Assembly: GCA_963752915.1 (NCBI GenBank)
Contig: CAVVZZ010000001.1
Location: 1 to 64,000, forward strand
Reading direction: 5' to 3'
Origin: DATJPR01 sp963752915
Lineage (GTDB): Bacteria; Bacteroidota; Ignavibacteria; UBA10030; UBA6906
DNA length: 64,000 nt
Positions 35,389 to 45,464 of this stretch are shown here, piece after piece (the stretch's first letter is position 1; each line of letters begins with the position of its first letter). The notes beneath the pieces are model-generated. The model worked only from the letters and a program-made list of their open reading frames with translations. It was not told where the DNA came from and ran no database searches. Both the position numbers and the translations under genes were made by a program.

Positions 35389-37725
35389 ATGTTGCGATTT
35401 CTCCAGACGGTCGCCGCCGGAGTCCTCCTTGTTGCGACCACCGGACACCTGTATGCTCAGCAGCCGCCCATCCCGGTCCGCGGGCTCGTGCGTGATGCAT
35501 CAACGGGAGAGACGCTGAGTGCCGCGACCGTGCGCGTCCTCGGCACTCCCCTCGGAACGATTGCCAACGCCGAAGGGCGCTTTGCCCTGGACGTCCCGGC
35601 CGGATCACCGATCATTGTCGTCAGCTCTCTCGGATATGCCCCGGACACGCTGCAAGTGCAGAGCGCCGGCGTGGTATATCAGATCCGGCTGACACCGTCG
35701 GCCATTGTCATGCCCGAAGTCGTTGTCTCATCCGAAGATCCCGCCATCGAGATCATTCGAAGAGCGATTGCGAGAAAGCGGCAGTGGATCGACCGGCTTG
35801 CGTCCTACAGCATGCAGGCATTCACGCGTCAGATCATCCGTCGCGATACCGCCATTGCCAGCATCACGGAGTCGATGACCAACGGCTACTGGCGCACCGG
35901 AGACACTCTCCGGGAGATCATCGTTCAGCGGCGCCAGACGCGAAACGTCCCCGAATCCTTCAACTTCGCGGCGGTGGGGGTGATCCTCAACTTCAATGAA
36001 GACCGGGTGCATTTTTTGGGGTATGACTTCGTCGGGCCAACGGCAAACGATGCGCTTGACAACTACGACTACAAACTTCTTCGAATTCGTGTAACCAATG
36101 GCCATGAGATTTTCGACATCGCGATGCGACCCGATACCCGCACGGTCCCGCTGTTCACAGGCACGCTGTCGATAGCCGGAGATTCGTACGCGCTGGTCGG
36201 TGTCGACGTCCAACCCAACGAGGCGTTCGGTCTTCCGTTTGTCAGCGAGTTCAAAATCCGGTACCAACAGCAATTTGGCTTGTATGATTCAACATTCTGG
36301 ATGCCTGTCGACATCCGGATCACCGCCCGTGTGACGATCAGTGTCCCGGGGATCACGCTCCCTCCCATCGGGTTCGAGCAGACATCCTCGATTTCATCCT
36401 ACGCACTGAACGTCCCGCTGCCCGACACCCTTTTCCGCAAACCACGGATCTCTGTGGATTCGACTGCTGCACGGTTCGACTCCTCTGCGTGGGCCTCTCA
36501 AGTTGTGCTCCCGATGACGAACGAGGAGCAGCATGCGTATCAAACGCTTGATAGTACAAAGACGCTGGAGGTCCAATTTCGTCCCGGCGGATTGCTTGTC
36601 TCACTCGGCGGCGGCGAGGGCATTCGGTTTCGAACTTCTTATCGCATCTCGATCTTTCGTTCAACCGCATTGAGGGGGCGCATGCGGGCGTCATCGCGGA
36701 CTTTCATTCTCTTTCGCCGTACGTCAGACCCGAAAGGACGATTCGCCTACGGGTTTTCCGCCGAGAAGGCAAGCTGGGAAATCGGAACGACAGTTCTATA
36801 CAGACAAGGACCGCCGCTTCGGCATCGGCGGGCGTGTGTTCCACCGCTATGAGAGGACCCCGGGGCTGCTTCCGTACGATCCGTTCTTCAATGGTCATGG
36901 CGGCACGTGCTTGTCAAGGTTGACATCTACGATTACTTCCGGGCGGAAGGGTGGAATGCCGCGAGCAGTCATTGAGCCTTCTCCGGTCGTCAATCTTCGT
37001 CTGACTTACACCAATGAGGATGAGTCGCGCGCTCCGAAGGTCACGGATTATAGTCTGTTCTACCGACAGTCAGCCGTTCCGCGACAACCCCACCATCGAT
37101 CCCGGCACGATGCGAAGTTTCCGATTCGATTTTCGGTCTGGGACGGGAACCACTCCCGATCGATTTCGTGGCGTACGACGGCATCGGCCTTTCGATCGAG
37201 CATTCCAGTCATTCACTTCTCGCAAGTGATTTTGAATTCACGCGCTACGAAGCCTACGGAACGTTTTCCATCGTTACGTTTGGACGGAGTTTTCTCTTCA
37301 AGCCTCAGCTTCGCATCCGCGCTTCGGCCGGGAATGAGCTCCGGCACATTGCCGTTGCAGCGATACTTCAGCGTGGAAAGCGGGGCCGCGGGAACGGCTC
37401 CCTTCGGCGTCATGCACGCAATGGGCTTGAAGGAATTTCGCGGGACGTCATACATCGCAATCGGCGTCGAGCACAATTTCCGGTCGATCCCCTTCCTCTG
37501 GCTCGGCCTTCCCCAATCGATCCGGCACAATCTGGAATTTGTTATTCACGTCGGCGCGGCGAACTCATGGGGTGAAGGGATATTCCCTCATCACGCGAAG
37601 GATGGTTCTACGAGGCGGGAGTTGGCTTGAGCAGGATCTTTGATCTCTTCCGTCTTGATGGGACGTGGCGATTAAGTTCGCCGGGAGGGTTTGTTCTGAC
37701 CCTTGGAATTGCGACGTTGCTTTAG
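35389..37725 (+). pseudogene. DUF5686/carboxypeptidase-regulatory-like outer-membrane protein, about nine frameshifts in its 3' half
   Basis: The first 1.24 kb is intact: a signal peptide (cleavage near LYAQ), a CarboxypepD_reg-like domain (GLVRDASTGETLSAATVRVLGT) and the start of DUF5686 (EIIRRAIARKRQW). From about 36630 the reading frame must change repeatedly to follow the family: HLDLSFNRIEGAHAG, KGRFAYGFSAEK, DRRFGIGGRVFHRY, DIYDYFRAEGW, LRLTYTNEDES, FRDNPTIDPGTMRSF, DFVAYDGIGLSIEH, SGTLPLQRYFSVES and finally FYEAGVGLSRIFDLF, in frames 1-3-1-2-1-2-3-1-2-1. The last piece ends at TAG 37723-37725 in the original frame. The protein would have been a surface beta-barrel. Its stop overlaps the convergent pseudouridine synthase stop. 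Confidence 0.85.
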
Positions 37726-38342
37726 GATTCTTGCGGCGATGTTCTGCCAGGCGGGCGGGCGAAGAATGCATCGGGGGAGACCTTTCGAAATTCCCCCGGC
37801 TTCAACGAACCCAGGGAAACTTCTCCGACCTTGACTCGGACAAGTCGGAGCGTCGGGTGTCCCACCGCAGCAGTCATTTTTCTCACCTGATGGTTCCGGC
37901 CTTCTATAATGGTAATTTCCAGCCACGCTGTAGGAATGCTTTTCCGGAATCGGATCGGGACAGGACGCTCGGGGAGCGCCGGTTCTTCTGAAAGCACGCG
38001 TACCGTGGTCCGCCGGGTTTTCTTCTCCGCCACCATCACTCCTTCTCTCAATTGCTGAAGCGCAATTGCCTGGGGGATGTTCTCGACCTGGACGAGATAC
38101 GTTTTCGGATGATCGAATTTCGGATCGGTAAGCCGGTGTTTGAGGTGGTTATCGTTGGAGAGGATGAGAAGCCCTTCGCTGTCCCAGTCGAGTCGGCCGA
38201 CGGGATAGACATCGGGCGGAAACGGTCCGAAATCCGCGATGGATTTGTGTCCGGCGATGGGGGTAAATTGCGAGACGACGCCGTAGGGTTTGAAGAAGGC
38301 GAATGTCTGTGTATTGATGGACGTCGACCCGGATGATTTCAT
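37722..38342 (-). CDS. RluE/RsuA-family pseudouridine synthase, 206 aa
   Basis: The catalytic motif is G49-R-L-D52-W-D-S-E-G-L-L with D52 as the essential aspartate. The start FAFFKPYGVVSQFTP and the C-terminal GRNHQVRKMTAAVGHPTLRLVRV are typical of the group. It lacks the S4 domain found in RsuA and matches the short RluE type that modifies 23S rRNA. I start at the ATG at 38342; the longer frame to 38465 runs through repeats. Its 3' end overlaps the DUF5686 stop by four bases. Confidence 0.9.
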   Translation of the reverse strand: MKSSGSTSINTQTFAFFKPYGVVSQFTPIAGHKSIADFGPFPPDVYPVGRLDWDSEGLLILSNDNHLKHRLTDPKFDHPKTYLVQVENIPQAIALQQLREGVMVAEKKTRRTTVRVLSEEPALPERPVPIRFRKSIPTAWLEITIIEGRNHQVRKMTAAVGHPTLRLVRVKVGEVSLGSLKPGEFRKVSPDAFFARPPGRTSPQES

Positions 38343-38443
38343 AGAATGGCATTCAAGCAAAGCACGTTTTGTGAAAAGGCGGCGTGGTGCCGATGAGGGG
38401 AAATATAAACTTTTATGGCGAGGGGGACTAGTACACGTTGGGA

Positions 38444-38508
38444 GCCAGACACCTGTGCCAGACACCTAAGCCAGACTCCTGTGTCAGACTCCTGTGCCAG
38501 ACTTCGAA
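38444..38508. repeat. Five tandem copies of a 13-bp unit
   Basis: Units at 38444, 38457, 38470, 38483 and 38496 share the consensus GCCAGACWCCTGT, with small changes in each. The same unit occurs as an inverted pair at 45345-45368 and as inverted or overlapping copies at 54246-54280. Confidence 0.85.
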
Positions 38509-38521
38509 TCCCACAGATTTC

Positions 38522-40963
38522 CTACCTTCTTCCCACCTTCCCCACAAATTCGTTGAGCCGGTCCATTATTCCCGCGCGTTCCTGCGGGGTGATCAGGACG
38601 TCAACCACCCCAATCGCACGTTCGAGTGAAATATAATCAATAAAGAAGTCATAGAGTGCATTCGCCGCGATCTGGTCGGCCTGGAGGGTGGAGTTCTGCG
38701 CGTCCAGGAGGCTGAGGATTGAAACCGAGCCGTTGGAATAGGATTCGGTGATAATATCCAGCATCTGCCGCGCGGCTTGTTGCTGAATCTTCGCCTGCTG
38801 GATTGCGAAATATGATGCTTTCGTCTTCTCCATTTCGACGCGTATTCTGAGCGCGATCTTCTCGGCCGCAGCTTCGCGCTGCACACGCAGTTGTTTCAGC
38901 AGGAATGAACTCTTCTCTTCGCTCGCCCGCGTTCCAAAACCGTTGAACAGGTTCAAGGACAACTGAATCCCCGCGTTCCAACTCCGATCCCCCGGAAGAA
39001 CGGGTGACAGGGAGCCGAGGACCTGATAGAGAAAACTCTCGACCGGGCTTTGCGGAGGCGGCGCCGTGCTGAGTGAGGGCAATTGGAAAGGCGAACTCAC
39101 CGCGGACTTGTAAAAGCGCGAGGAATATTCGCCGAACGCCGATACCGTCGGGAGATAGTAGCTGAGCTGCGTCGACGTCAGCGACCGTTCCTGGGCATCA
39201 ATCAACGCGTCGAGTTGCCGCAGTTCGGGTGACCGACTTGCGCCTTCGCTGACGAGAAAATCGCTGAGAAGGTCAACGCTGAGGGGGTCTTCGAGGTAGC
39301 GGAGCAACTCTTTGCGCGAAAGGAACAGCGTTGTGTCTTCGAGCGAGACCTCGGCGACGTTCAACTGGGTGAGGAGCTGAAGGTTCAGACTTTGTTTGAG
39401 CGCATAGAGGGCCTGATTGATTTGCGCCTGAACATCCATCGTCACCTTCCGCAGATTCGCGATTTCGACCTGCCACCGCAACGGTTCCTCAGGCCCGGCC
39501 GCGCCGGTCGATTGCCGGACATGCGCCAGCTCCAGATTCGTCCGCGCCAGCTTCAGGTTGTCGAGAAGGATGAAGAAGATCTTTCGCGCCCTCAGATAGT
39601 TGAGGTAGTACGTCGAGCCGTTGACGATGGAATTCAGCCGCGTAATTTCGAGTTCGCGTTCACGAGAACGCTGAAGCGACGATTGAATGCTGACGTTCGC
39701 CATGGCCGGCTCGGCAAAGATCACCTGACGTGCGGACGCATCCAACGTCCCGCTGCGTTCGGGCTGACCGCCTGCCTGCGCATGCTCTTTGTCGATTTGC
39801 AGCCCTGTCGCCGAAAGGTCGATGCGCGGCAGAAGCAATGCGCGGGCGATCGCCGTATTGTTTGCTTCTCCCATGACCTCTTGGACCTTTGCGAGAACGT
39901 CGAGGTTCTGATCGGCAAACCTCTTCAGTGCATCCGGAAACGTCATGGTGAGAGCCCCGGGTAACACGGTATCGATCTGCGTCAGCTCGGCCTCGAGGAG
40001 CGTGCTCCACTTGGGTGAGACCCCGACGGCATAGGCTGTCCGCATGTTGATGCTGAGTTTCTTTCCTGGCGTAAACCTTACCGAAAGCGTCCCGGGTTCT
40101 TCGCCTCCGAGAATCCTCTGGACTGTGATGGCGATTCGCCGGACCAGCATCGGCAAAATGTCCGGGTTTGCCGAAGCCATGATGCCGTGACGGACTTCCT
40201 CCTCACCGAACGCGGCAAAACTCGGAAGACGTCGTTCAATGAATCCGCGCACCAATTTCTCGAACTCAGCCGGCGGGAGATGAAGCGTGGGTTCCAGAAA
40301 CACCGCATCCGCATCCGCAGGCAGGGCTTTCAGTACGTCATCCGCGGAAAATCCGAGAGAAACCTCCGTGATCTCGAGATTCAGTCGCTTCCCCATCTCT
40401 CGTAACGAAATTTTCGGAGCCGGCAGCACGTCGTCATAGGGTTTGCTCGAGATATTGATGAGTTTGCGGATCGGGATGATCTCCCGGTACAATTCCAGAT
40501 CGCGAACAAATGTCGTCGGGTAAACGAGATAGTTGAGATTTCTCACCCCGCTTGTCCCGTTCTTGATCGCGATATGCTGTCGTTCCGGGTCGATCACGAT
40601 CGGAGCGATCACGGGTTTCGGGAGAGGACCGCGCGTTGCAAGATCCTGCGATGTGATGAGGCCCATCCCCAGGACGAGATCGATGTCCGGATCAGCAAGA
40701 AGACGGTCATCGAGACGGCGGACGCTGTCGATTGTCCAGTTTCCGACGAGAAGCCCCTGCGAGGGAAACTCCACCGCTGCTTCTTTTCCGAGGACCTCGA
40801 AGATCCCGCTCTTGAGCAACTCCCGCAATGCGTCGTTGCGCTCCCACGGACCGTCAACGACGATCCCGATCCGACACCGTGTCGACTTTTGCGCTGAGGC
40901 TTCGAACGGGGCCAGGGAACCCAACAGGGCGACCAACGCGAGACCGACGACGATCTGTTTCAT
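38522..40963 (-). CDS. Fusion of ABC substrate-binding-like domain and TolC-family outer-membrane factor, 813 aa
   Basis: The ATG at 40963 overlaps the stop of the RND gene (ATGA) and begins a signal peptide (cleavage near EASAQ). Residues of about 30-330 look like a periplasmic substrate-binding protein of the PF04392 type: GIVVDGPWERNDALRELL, DLVLGMGLITSQDL, LPKPVIAPIV, DADAVFLEPTLHL. Residues of about 380-800 are a TolC/OEP protein with long heptad-rich helices and two related halves (ARALLLPRIDLSATG and ALIDAQERSLTSTQLSYYLPTVSAFGEYSS). Normal TolC proteins are 420-500 residues. The added domain could bind an effluxed compound in the periplasm. The fusion is real in the sequence, with one open frame throughout. 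Confidence 0.85.
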   Translation of the reverse strand: MKQIVVGLALVALLGSLAPFEASAQKSTRCRIGIVVDGPWERNDALRELLKSGIFEVLGKEAAVEFPSQGLLVGNWTIDSVRRLDDRLLADPDIDLVLGMGLITSQDLATRGPLPKPVIAPIVIDPERQHIAIKNGTSGVRNLNYLVYPTTFVRDLELYREIIPIRKLINISSKPYDDVLPAPKISLREMGKRLNLEITEVSLGFSADDVLKALPADADAVFLEPTLHLPPAEFEKLVRGFIERRLPSFAAFGEEEVRHGIMASANPDILPMLVRRIAITVQRILGGEEPGTLSVRFTPGKKLSINMRTAYAVGVSPKWSTLLEAELTQIDTVLPGALTMTFPDALKRFADQNLDVLAKVQEVMGEANNTAIARALLLPRIDLSATGLQIDKEHAQAGGQPERSGTLDASARQVIFAEPAMANVSIQSSLQRSRERELEITRLNSIVNGSTYYLNYLRARKIFFILLDNLKLARTNLELAHVRQSTGAAGPEEPLRWQVEIANLRKVTMDVQAQINQALYALKQSLNLQLLTQLNVAEVSLEDTTLFLSRKELLRYLEDPLSVDLLSDFLVSEGASRSPELRQLDALIDAQERSLTSTQLSYYLPTVSAFGEYSSRFYKSAVSSPFQLPSLSTAPPPQSPVESFLYQVLGSLSPVLPGDRSWNAGIQLSLNLFNGFGTRASEEKSSFLLKQLRVQREAAAEKIALRIRVEMEKTKASYFAIQQAKIQQQAARQMLDIITESYSNGSVSILSLLDAQNSTLQADQIAANALYDFFIDYISLERAIGVVDVLITPQERAGIMDRLNEFVGKVGRR

Positions 40964-43900
40964 CGGGCTGCCTCCGTGGAGGGTGACGTTGCAGGGTGCT
41001 TCCGTTGCCTGAATGTCGAGATCCTTCGGAACAGGTCCGGGACGGACGATTTCAATCGATCGATCCAGATATAGACGATCGGAACGATTACAAGGGTGAG
41101 GAACATCGAGCTGGTAAGACCGCCGATCAATGCCCAGGCAAGACCATTCTTCCACTCCGACCCGGCCCCGGTCGCAAGAGCGATGGGCAGCATTCCGAAC
41201 ACCATGGCGAGAGTCGTCATAAAGATCGGACGAATACGCATCTGGCCGGCGTCGACGAGGGCCTCTTCCGTGCTCATCCCTCTCCCCTTATTGTCGTTGG
41301 TGCGGTCGACAAGCAGGATCGCATTTTTCGCCACAAGGCCCACCATCATGATGATTCCCAGGCTCGAAAAGATGCTGAGCGCATTGCCGGTTATTGCGAG
41401 GGCCGCAAGCGCCCCGATGAGAGCAAGCGGTATTGAGAAGAGAACGACAAACGGATAGACAAACGAGTCATACAGGGCGACCATGATCAGGTACACAAAG
41501 ATGATGCTTGCGATCAGCGCCATGCCGAGCTGGCCGAAACTCTCGCCGCGGTTCTTCTCGTCTCCGATGAATTCGAGCGAGGTCCCCAGGACCCTTCCCG
41601 GGCCGAGAACCTTCACAAACTCCGCGTTGACGTTCCCGAGCGGTTTGGTGTTGTCGACATATCCCGTGACGGTGACGGACGACACCCTGTTGAACCGTTC
41701 GAGCTTCGTCGGACCAGAGGCCGGGTAGATCTCGGCAAATTGCTGCAGTTCGATTTGTTTCCCCTGCGGTGTGACAAAGGAAAGGCGTGCGACGTCATCC
41801 GGGTTCGAGCGATCAAACTTGTCGAGAATGATTCTGATCGGATGTTCCTTCTGCCCCTCGCGGAATTTCGACTCGTCGTCGCCCGTCAGTGCAACACGCA
41901 GAGTTGTCCCGACGTCGTACACGGTCAGGCCGAATGCCGCCATCTTCTGCCGGTCCACTTCCACGCGCGTCTCCGGATTGCTCTGCTCGTACGAGAATTT
42001 GACGTCGGTGACCGTCGACGTCTTTCTCATCGCCGCCGCCACGCGGTCCATCATCACAAGGAGGGAATCCGGGTTGCTCCCCCGGACCATGACGCTGATG
42101 CCGATGCCTGCTTGTTCGCCGGTAATGGCAATCTGATCGATGTAGATTTTAACGCCGGGGATGAGCCGTGCCTTCGCCTTGATGTCGTCCGCCACCTGAT
42201 CGGTTGTCCGTCGTCGATGACCTCGATCCACCAGCGCCACATAGATCGATCCGACATTGCTGGTGGCGACATTCCTTGCACCGAGACCGACATTCGACAT
42301 GACCTTCTGGGTTTCGGGCATCGCGCCGACGATCCGCTCCACCTGTTGGGCGATGCGGCTGGTGTGCTCGAGCGTTGAACCCGGCGCGACCTCGAGATTG
42401 ATAATGAATTCCCCGCGGTCGGAGGATTTGATGAATTCCGATCCCACGAGACCCAAGGCCGGTAAGGCGAGGGACATGACGAAGAGGAGGACGGCAACCG
42501 CGAACACCCGTTTCCTGTTCTTCATGCTGTATTTCAGCAGGGAGAGATACCGTTCCACCATGGACTTGAACGCGCGCTCGAAATTCGCGGCGATCCAGCC
42601 GGCGGGAGAACGCGACGACAATTGCTCGAGCTTGGAAAATCGGGACGCCAGCATCGGTGTAAGGGTGAAGGAGACAAAGAGGCTCATCAGCGTCGAGACA
42701 ACCACGACAACTGCGAATTCCCGCATGATGTCCCCGACGAGACCGACGATCAGCGTCAACGGGACGAAAACCACGACATCCACCAGGGTGATTGAGAGGG
42801 CGGCGAACCCGATTTCATTCCGTCCTTTGAGAGCGGCGTCTCGCCTGGGTTCTCCCCGTTCAAGATGATGATAGATGTTCTCCAGGACCACGATGGAATC
42901 ATCCACCAGGATCCCGATGACCAGCGAAAGCGCAAGCAGTGTCATCAGGTTGAGGGAATAGTCAAGCGCCCACATGGCCATGGTGGAAACAATCAGAGAG
43001 GCGGGGATGGCAATCAGGACGATCACGGAGTTCCGGACACTGTGGAGGAAGAGAAACATCACCGCTGCGACCAGCAGGATCGCCATGAGAAGATCTTCCT
43101 TGACTGCATCCGCCGCTTCGATGGTAAAGAGTGATGCATCGGAGACGACCTCGAACTTGAGATTGTCCCCGTGATAGGTCTGTTCAAGTTCGCGAATTGC
43201 CTGCTTGACGCGGGAGCAGACCTCGACCGCGTTGGCATCCGTTTGCTTGATGATGTTGATGCCGATCGAGCTTTTTCCGTTCAATCGCGAGAGCGTCGTA
43301 TAGTCCTTCAGTCCGTCCTCAATGTCCGCGATGTCGCCGAGACGCACATCGCCCCCTTCCCGCGAACGCGCCACCACAAGACTCCGCATGTCGTTGATCG
43401 AGGAGAACTTCCCGGAAATGCGAACGATGGACTGCGTCTCTGCCCCCTTGACCGCGCCGGTCGGAAAGTCCAGGTTCGATGCGCGGATGAACTGGGTTAC
43501 CTGCGCAATGGACAGGCCATAGGCGCGGACTTTCTGGCCGTCGAGGTTGATCCGGATCTCCCGGACGTCGCCGCCGACCAGATTCACCTGACCCACTCCC
43601 TCGATCTTGCCGAACGCCGGTTCGATCTCGTCCTTCAGGAACTGATAGAACTCCCGGGAAGGCATATCGCTGGAAACGCCCGCCTTCAACACCGGCACTT
43701 CGTCGAAGGAGAATTTCTGGATCACCGGGGTCCGGATGTCTCTCGGGAGATTGAGGAGTATTCCATTGACCTTGCGCTGGACTTCCTGCAATGACTGATC
43801 GACATCGGCTGAATATTTGTACTCAAGGCTGATCACCGACAGCCCCTCGTAGGAATAGCTGTAGATGTTCGACAGCTTCTCGACTGAAGCGACTGCGTCT

Positions 43901-44103
43901 TCGATCGGTTTCGTCACACTGTTCTCCACCTCGGAGGGTGACGCCCCGGGATAGAGTGTGGACACGACCACCCAGGGAGGGGCGACCTTCGGAAGCAGCT
44001 CATATCGCAGCTGGAGATACCCGAAGACCCCGAGAAGACCGAGGCCGAGAAAGATTACGATGACCAGCGTCGGCCGCTTGATGGCAACTTCTGTAAGAGT
44101 CAT
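40960..44103 (-). CDS. RND-type efflux pump inner-membrane transporter (AcrB/HAE family), 1047 aa
   Basis: The N-terminus TEVAIKRPTLVIVIFLGLGLLGVFGY, the two large periplasmic domains and 12 predicted membrane helices fit hydrophobe/amphiphile RND pumps. The proton-relay aspartate pair is in GILVDDSIVVLENIYHH (helix 4), and GFAALSITLVDVVVFVPL follows. The second half carries VRGSNPDSLLVMMDRV and the C-terminal helix set with GLVAKNAILLVDRTND. At 1047 residues it is full length. It sits between the adaptor gene (27 bases upstream) and the TolC fusion (overlapping), forming a complete tripartite pump operon. Confidence 0.96.
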   Translation of the reverse strand: MTLTEVAIKRPTLVIVIFLGLGLLGVFGYLQLRYELLPKVAPPWVVVSTLYPGASPSEVENSVTKPIEDAVASVEKLSNIYSYSYEGLSVISLEYKYSADVDQSLQEVQRKVNGILLNLPRDIRTPVIQKFSFDEVPVLKAGVSSDMPSREFYQFLKDEIEPAFGKIEGVGQVNLVGGDVREIRINLDGQKVRAYGLSIAQVTQFIRASNLDFPTGAVKGAETQSIVRISGKFSSINDMRSLVVARSREGGDVRLGDIADIEDGLKDYTTLSRLNGKSSIGINIIKQTDANAVEVCSRVKQAIRELEQTYHGDNLKFEVVSDASLFTIEAADAVKEDLLMAILLVAAVMFLFLHSVRNSVIVLIAIPASLIVSTMAMWALDYSLNLMTLLALSLVIGILVDDSIVVLENIYHHLERGEPRRDAALKGRNEIGFAALSITLVDVVVFVPLTLIVGLVGDIMREFAVVVVVSTLMSLFVSFTLTPMLASRFSKLEQLSSRSPAGWIAANFERAFKSMVERYLSLLKYSMKNRKRVFAVAVLLFVMSLALPALGLVGSEFIKSSDRGEFIINLEVAPGSTLEHTSRIAQQVERIVGAMPETQKVMSNVGLGARNVATSNVGSIYVALVDRGHRRRTTDQVADDIKAKARLIPGVKIYIDQIAITGEQAGIGISVMVRGSNPDSLLVMMDRVAAAMRKTSTVTDVKFSYEQSNPETRVEVDRQKMAAFGLTVYDVGTTLRVALTGDDESKFREGQKEHPIRIILDKFDRSNPDDVARLSFVTPQGKQIELQQFAEIYPASGPTKLERFNRVSSVTVTGYVDNTKPLGNVNAEFVKVLGPGRVLGTSLEFIGDEKNRGESFGQLGMALIASIIFVYLIMVALYDSFVYPFVVLFSIPLALIGALAALAITGNALSIFSSLGIIMMVGLVAKNAILLVDRTNDNKGRGMSTEEALVDAGQMRIRPIFMTTLAMVFGMLPIALATGAGSEWKNGLAWALIGGLTSSMFLTLVIVPIVYIWIDRLKSSVPDLFRRISTFRQRKHPATSPSTEAAR

Positions 44104-44130
44104 GGAATGCGGTTCGGTTTGGGGGACGAT

Positions 44131-45192
44131 TTATTGCTGGATGTTTACGATTTGAATCCGGGCCTGATCCACCAGATTGTTTTGCCCGCTCACCACGACG
44201 GTGTCTCCTTCGGCGAGACCGGACGCGACTTCGTAGAGATCCGTCGATTGCCGCCCTATGACAAGCGAACGCAGAACGGCGGTGCCGCCACGGACAACAT
44301 ACACCTGGGCGTCCTTGATGCTTCCAATGAGGGCCATGCGCGGGATGGACAGGGTTTCGACAGGCGCGATCGATTTGAACGCAATCCGCGCGAACAGCCC
44401 CGCTTTCAACGGATGGCGGCTGGAGTTCTCGACAAGGATTTCGATGGGGTAGGTATGTGCTTCATCGGATTTTGAAGCGATGTTGTCGATCGTCCCCGAA
44501 AAGACAACGCCCGGGTAAACGTCGGTCGCAATATCCACCTTATCTCCCGGCTTCAGCTGGAAGGCTTCGCGCTCCGAAACATTGACCCGGACCTTGAGCG
44601 TGTTGATATCGACGATATTTGCAACGGCCTTCCCTTGCTGCACCATCGTTCCGAGGTCCACATAGCGGGCATTTACGGTGCCGGCGATGGGACTTTTGAT
44701 GCGGGTGTTTTCAAGCTGTCTGCGTGCGATGTCGAGCTGATTCTCCGCCGCCTTCATCGCAAGACGTGTCGCGTCGAGTTGAGAAGCCGAAATGGAGTTC
44801 TGTGTATAGAGCTCCTCTGCCCGCTCGTAGTCGCGTTGGGCTTTCTGATGGTTGATCTCCGCCGCGGCCTGGGTCGATCGCGGAATCTCATCATCGACTT
44901 GTACCAGAACCGTGCCTGCACGGACGGGCGAACCCACCTTCACGAGAACGGCTTTCACGGTACCCTGCGTTTCAGCGATGACGTTGACATCCGCGCTCGC
45001 ATTGATGTTGCCAACCAGTGAAAGACTGCTCGCCAGTTTCTGCCGCTTCACGGTTGCGACAGAAACGGGGACATCCGTACCCATCGGCGATTGCTTGACG
45101 TCTTCCTTCCTTCCGCAACCAGGAAGAAGGAAGAGAAATGCGCACAGGATATGGGGTGCGGGTCCTGAGAGGAGCCGTAGCGAGGTGTTCAT
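44131..45192 (-). CDS. RND periplasmic adaptor (membrane fusion protein), lipoprotein, 353 aa
   Basis: The ATG at 45192 begins a lipoprotein signal with lipobox LPGC, so the protein is tethered to the inner membrane. The order of domains is standard for the family: half lipoyl motif (GTVKAVLVKVGSPVRAGTVLVQVD), helical hairpin (residues of about 115-170), second half lipoyl motif (NTRIKSPIAGTVNARYVDLGTMVQQGKAV) and beta-barrel plus membrane-proximal part (AFQLKPGDKVDIATDVYPG). It bridges the RND pump and the outer-membrane factor encoded next. A promoter lies about 50 bases upstream. Confidence 0.95.
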   Translation of the reverse strand: MNTSLRLLSGPAPHILCAFLFLLPGCGRKEDVKQSPMGTDVPVSVATVKRQKLASSLSLVGNINASADVNVIAETQGTVKAVLVKVGSPVRAGTVLVQVDDEIPRSTQAAAEINHQKAQRDYERAEELYTQNSISASQLDATRLAMKAAENQLDIARRQLENTRIKSPIAGTVNARYVDLGTMVQQGKAVANIVDINTLKVRVNVSEREAFQLKPGDKVDIATDVYPGVVFSGTIDNIASKSDEAHTYPIEILVENSSRHPLKAGLFARIAFKSIAPVETLSIPRMALIGSIKDAQVYVVRGGTAVLRSLVIGRQSTDLYEVASGLAEGDTVVVSGQNNLVDQARIQIVNIQQ

Positions 45193-45243
45193 CGTATATT
45201 TCCGGGAAAGGGGTGTGGGAGAGAACGGAGAATGGCTGACATT

Positions 45244-45272
45244 AATGTAGTCGGTGGTTCTTGGAGAGTCAA
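45244..45272 (-). promoter_or_regulatory. Sigma-70-type promoter of the RND efflux operon
   Basis: On the minus strand: TTGACT (45272-45267), 17 bases, TACATT (45249-45244). The leader before the adaptor start is about 45 bases. Confidence 0.65.
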
Positions 45273-45344
45273 GAAATCGATTGTTAAGCTGTTGGCGAAT
45301 CCTCAAAGGAGACAACAGGAATCACCAATGTTCGGAGTTCGCGT

Positions 45345-45368
45345 AAGCCAGACACTTGTGTCTGGCTT
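45345..45368. repeat. Perfect palindrome built from the GCCAGAC unit
   Basis: AAGCCAGACAC (45345-45355) and GTGTCTGGCTT (45358-45368) are exact inverted copies around TT. The element lies in the divergent region between the efflux operon and the asparaginase-family gene, about 75 bases upstream of the efflux promoter. Confidence 0.8.
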
Positions 45369-45464
45369 CAGGATCGGTCGGAGGCTTTCCTTGACTAAGT
45401 GCCATCGCTTTACGTTCTTCAAAAATCCCTCTCCATGTGCTTTTTATCCCGATTGGAGGAACTC

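Noticed and set aside
38444..38508. CRISPR-like array
   Set aside because: The units are 13 bp, imperfect and directly adjacent, with no spacers and no cas genes.
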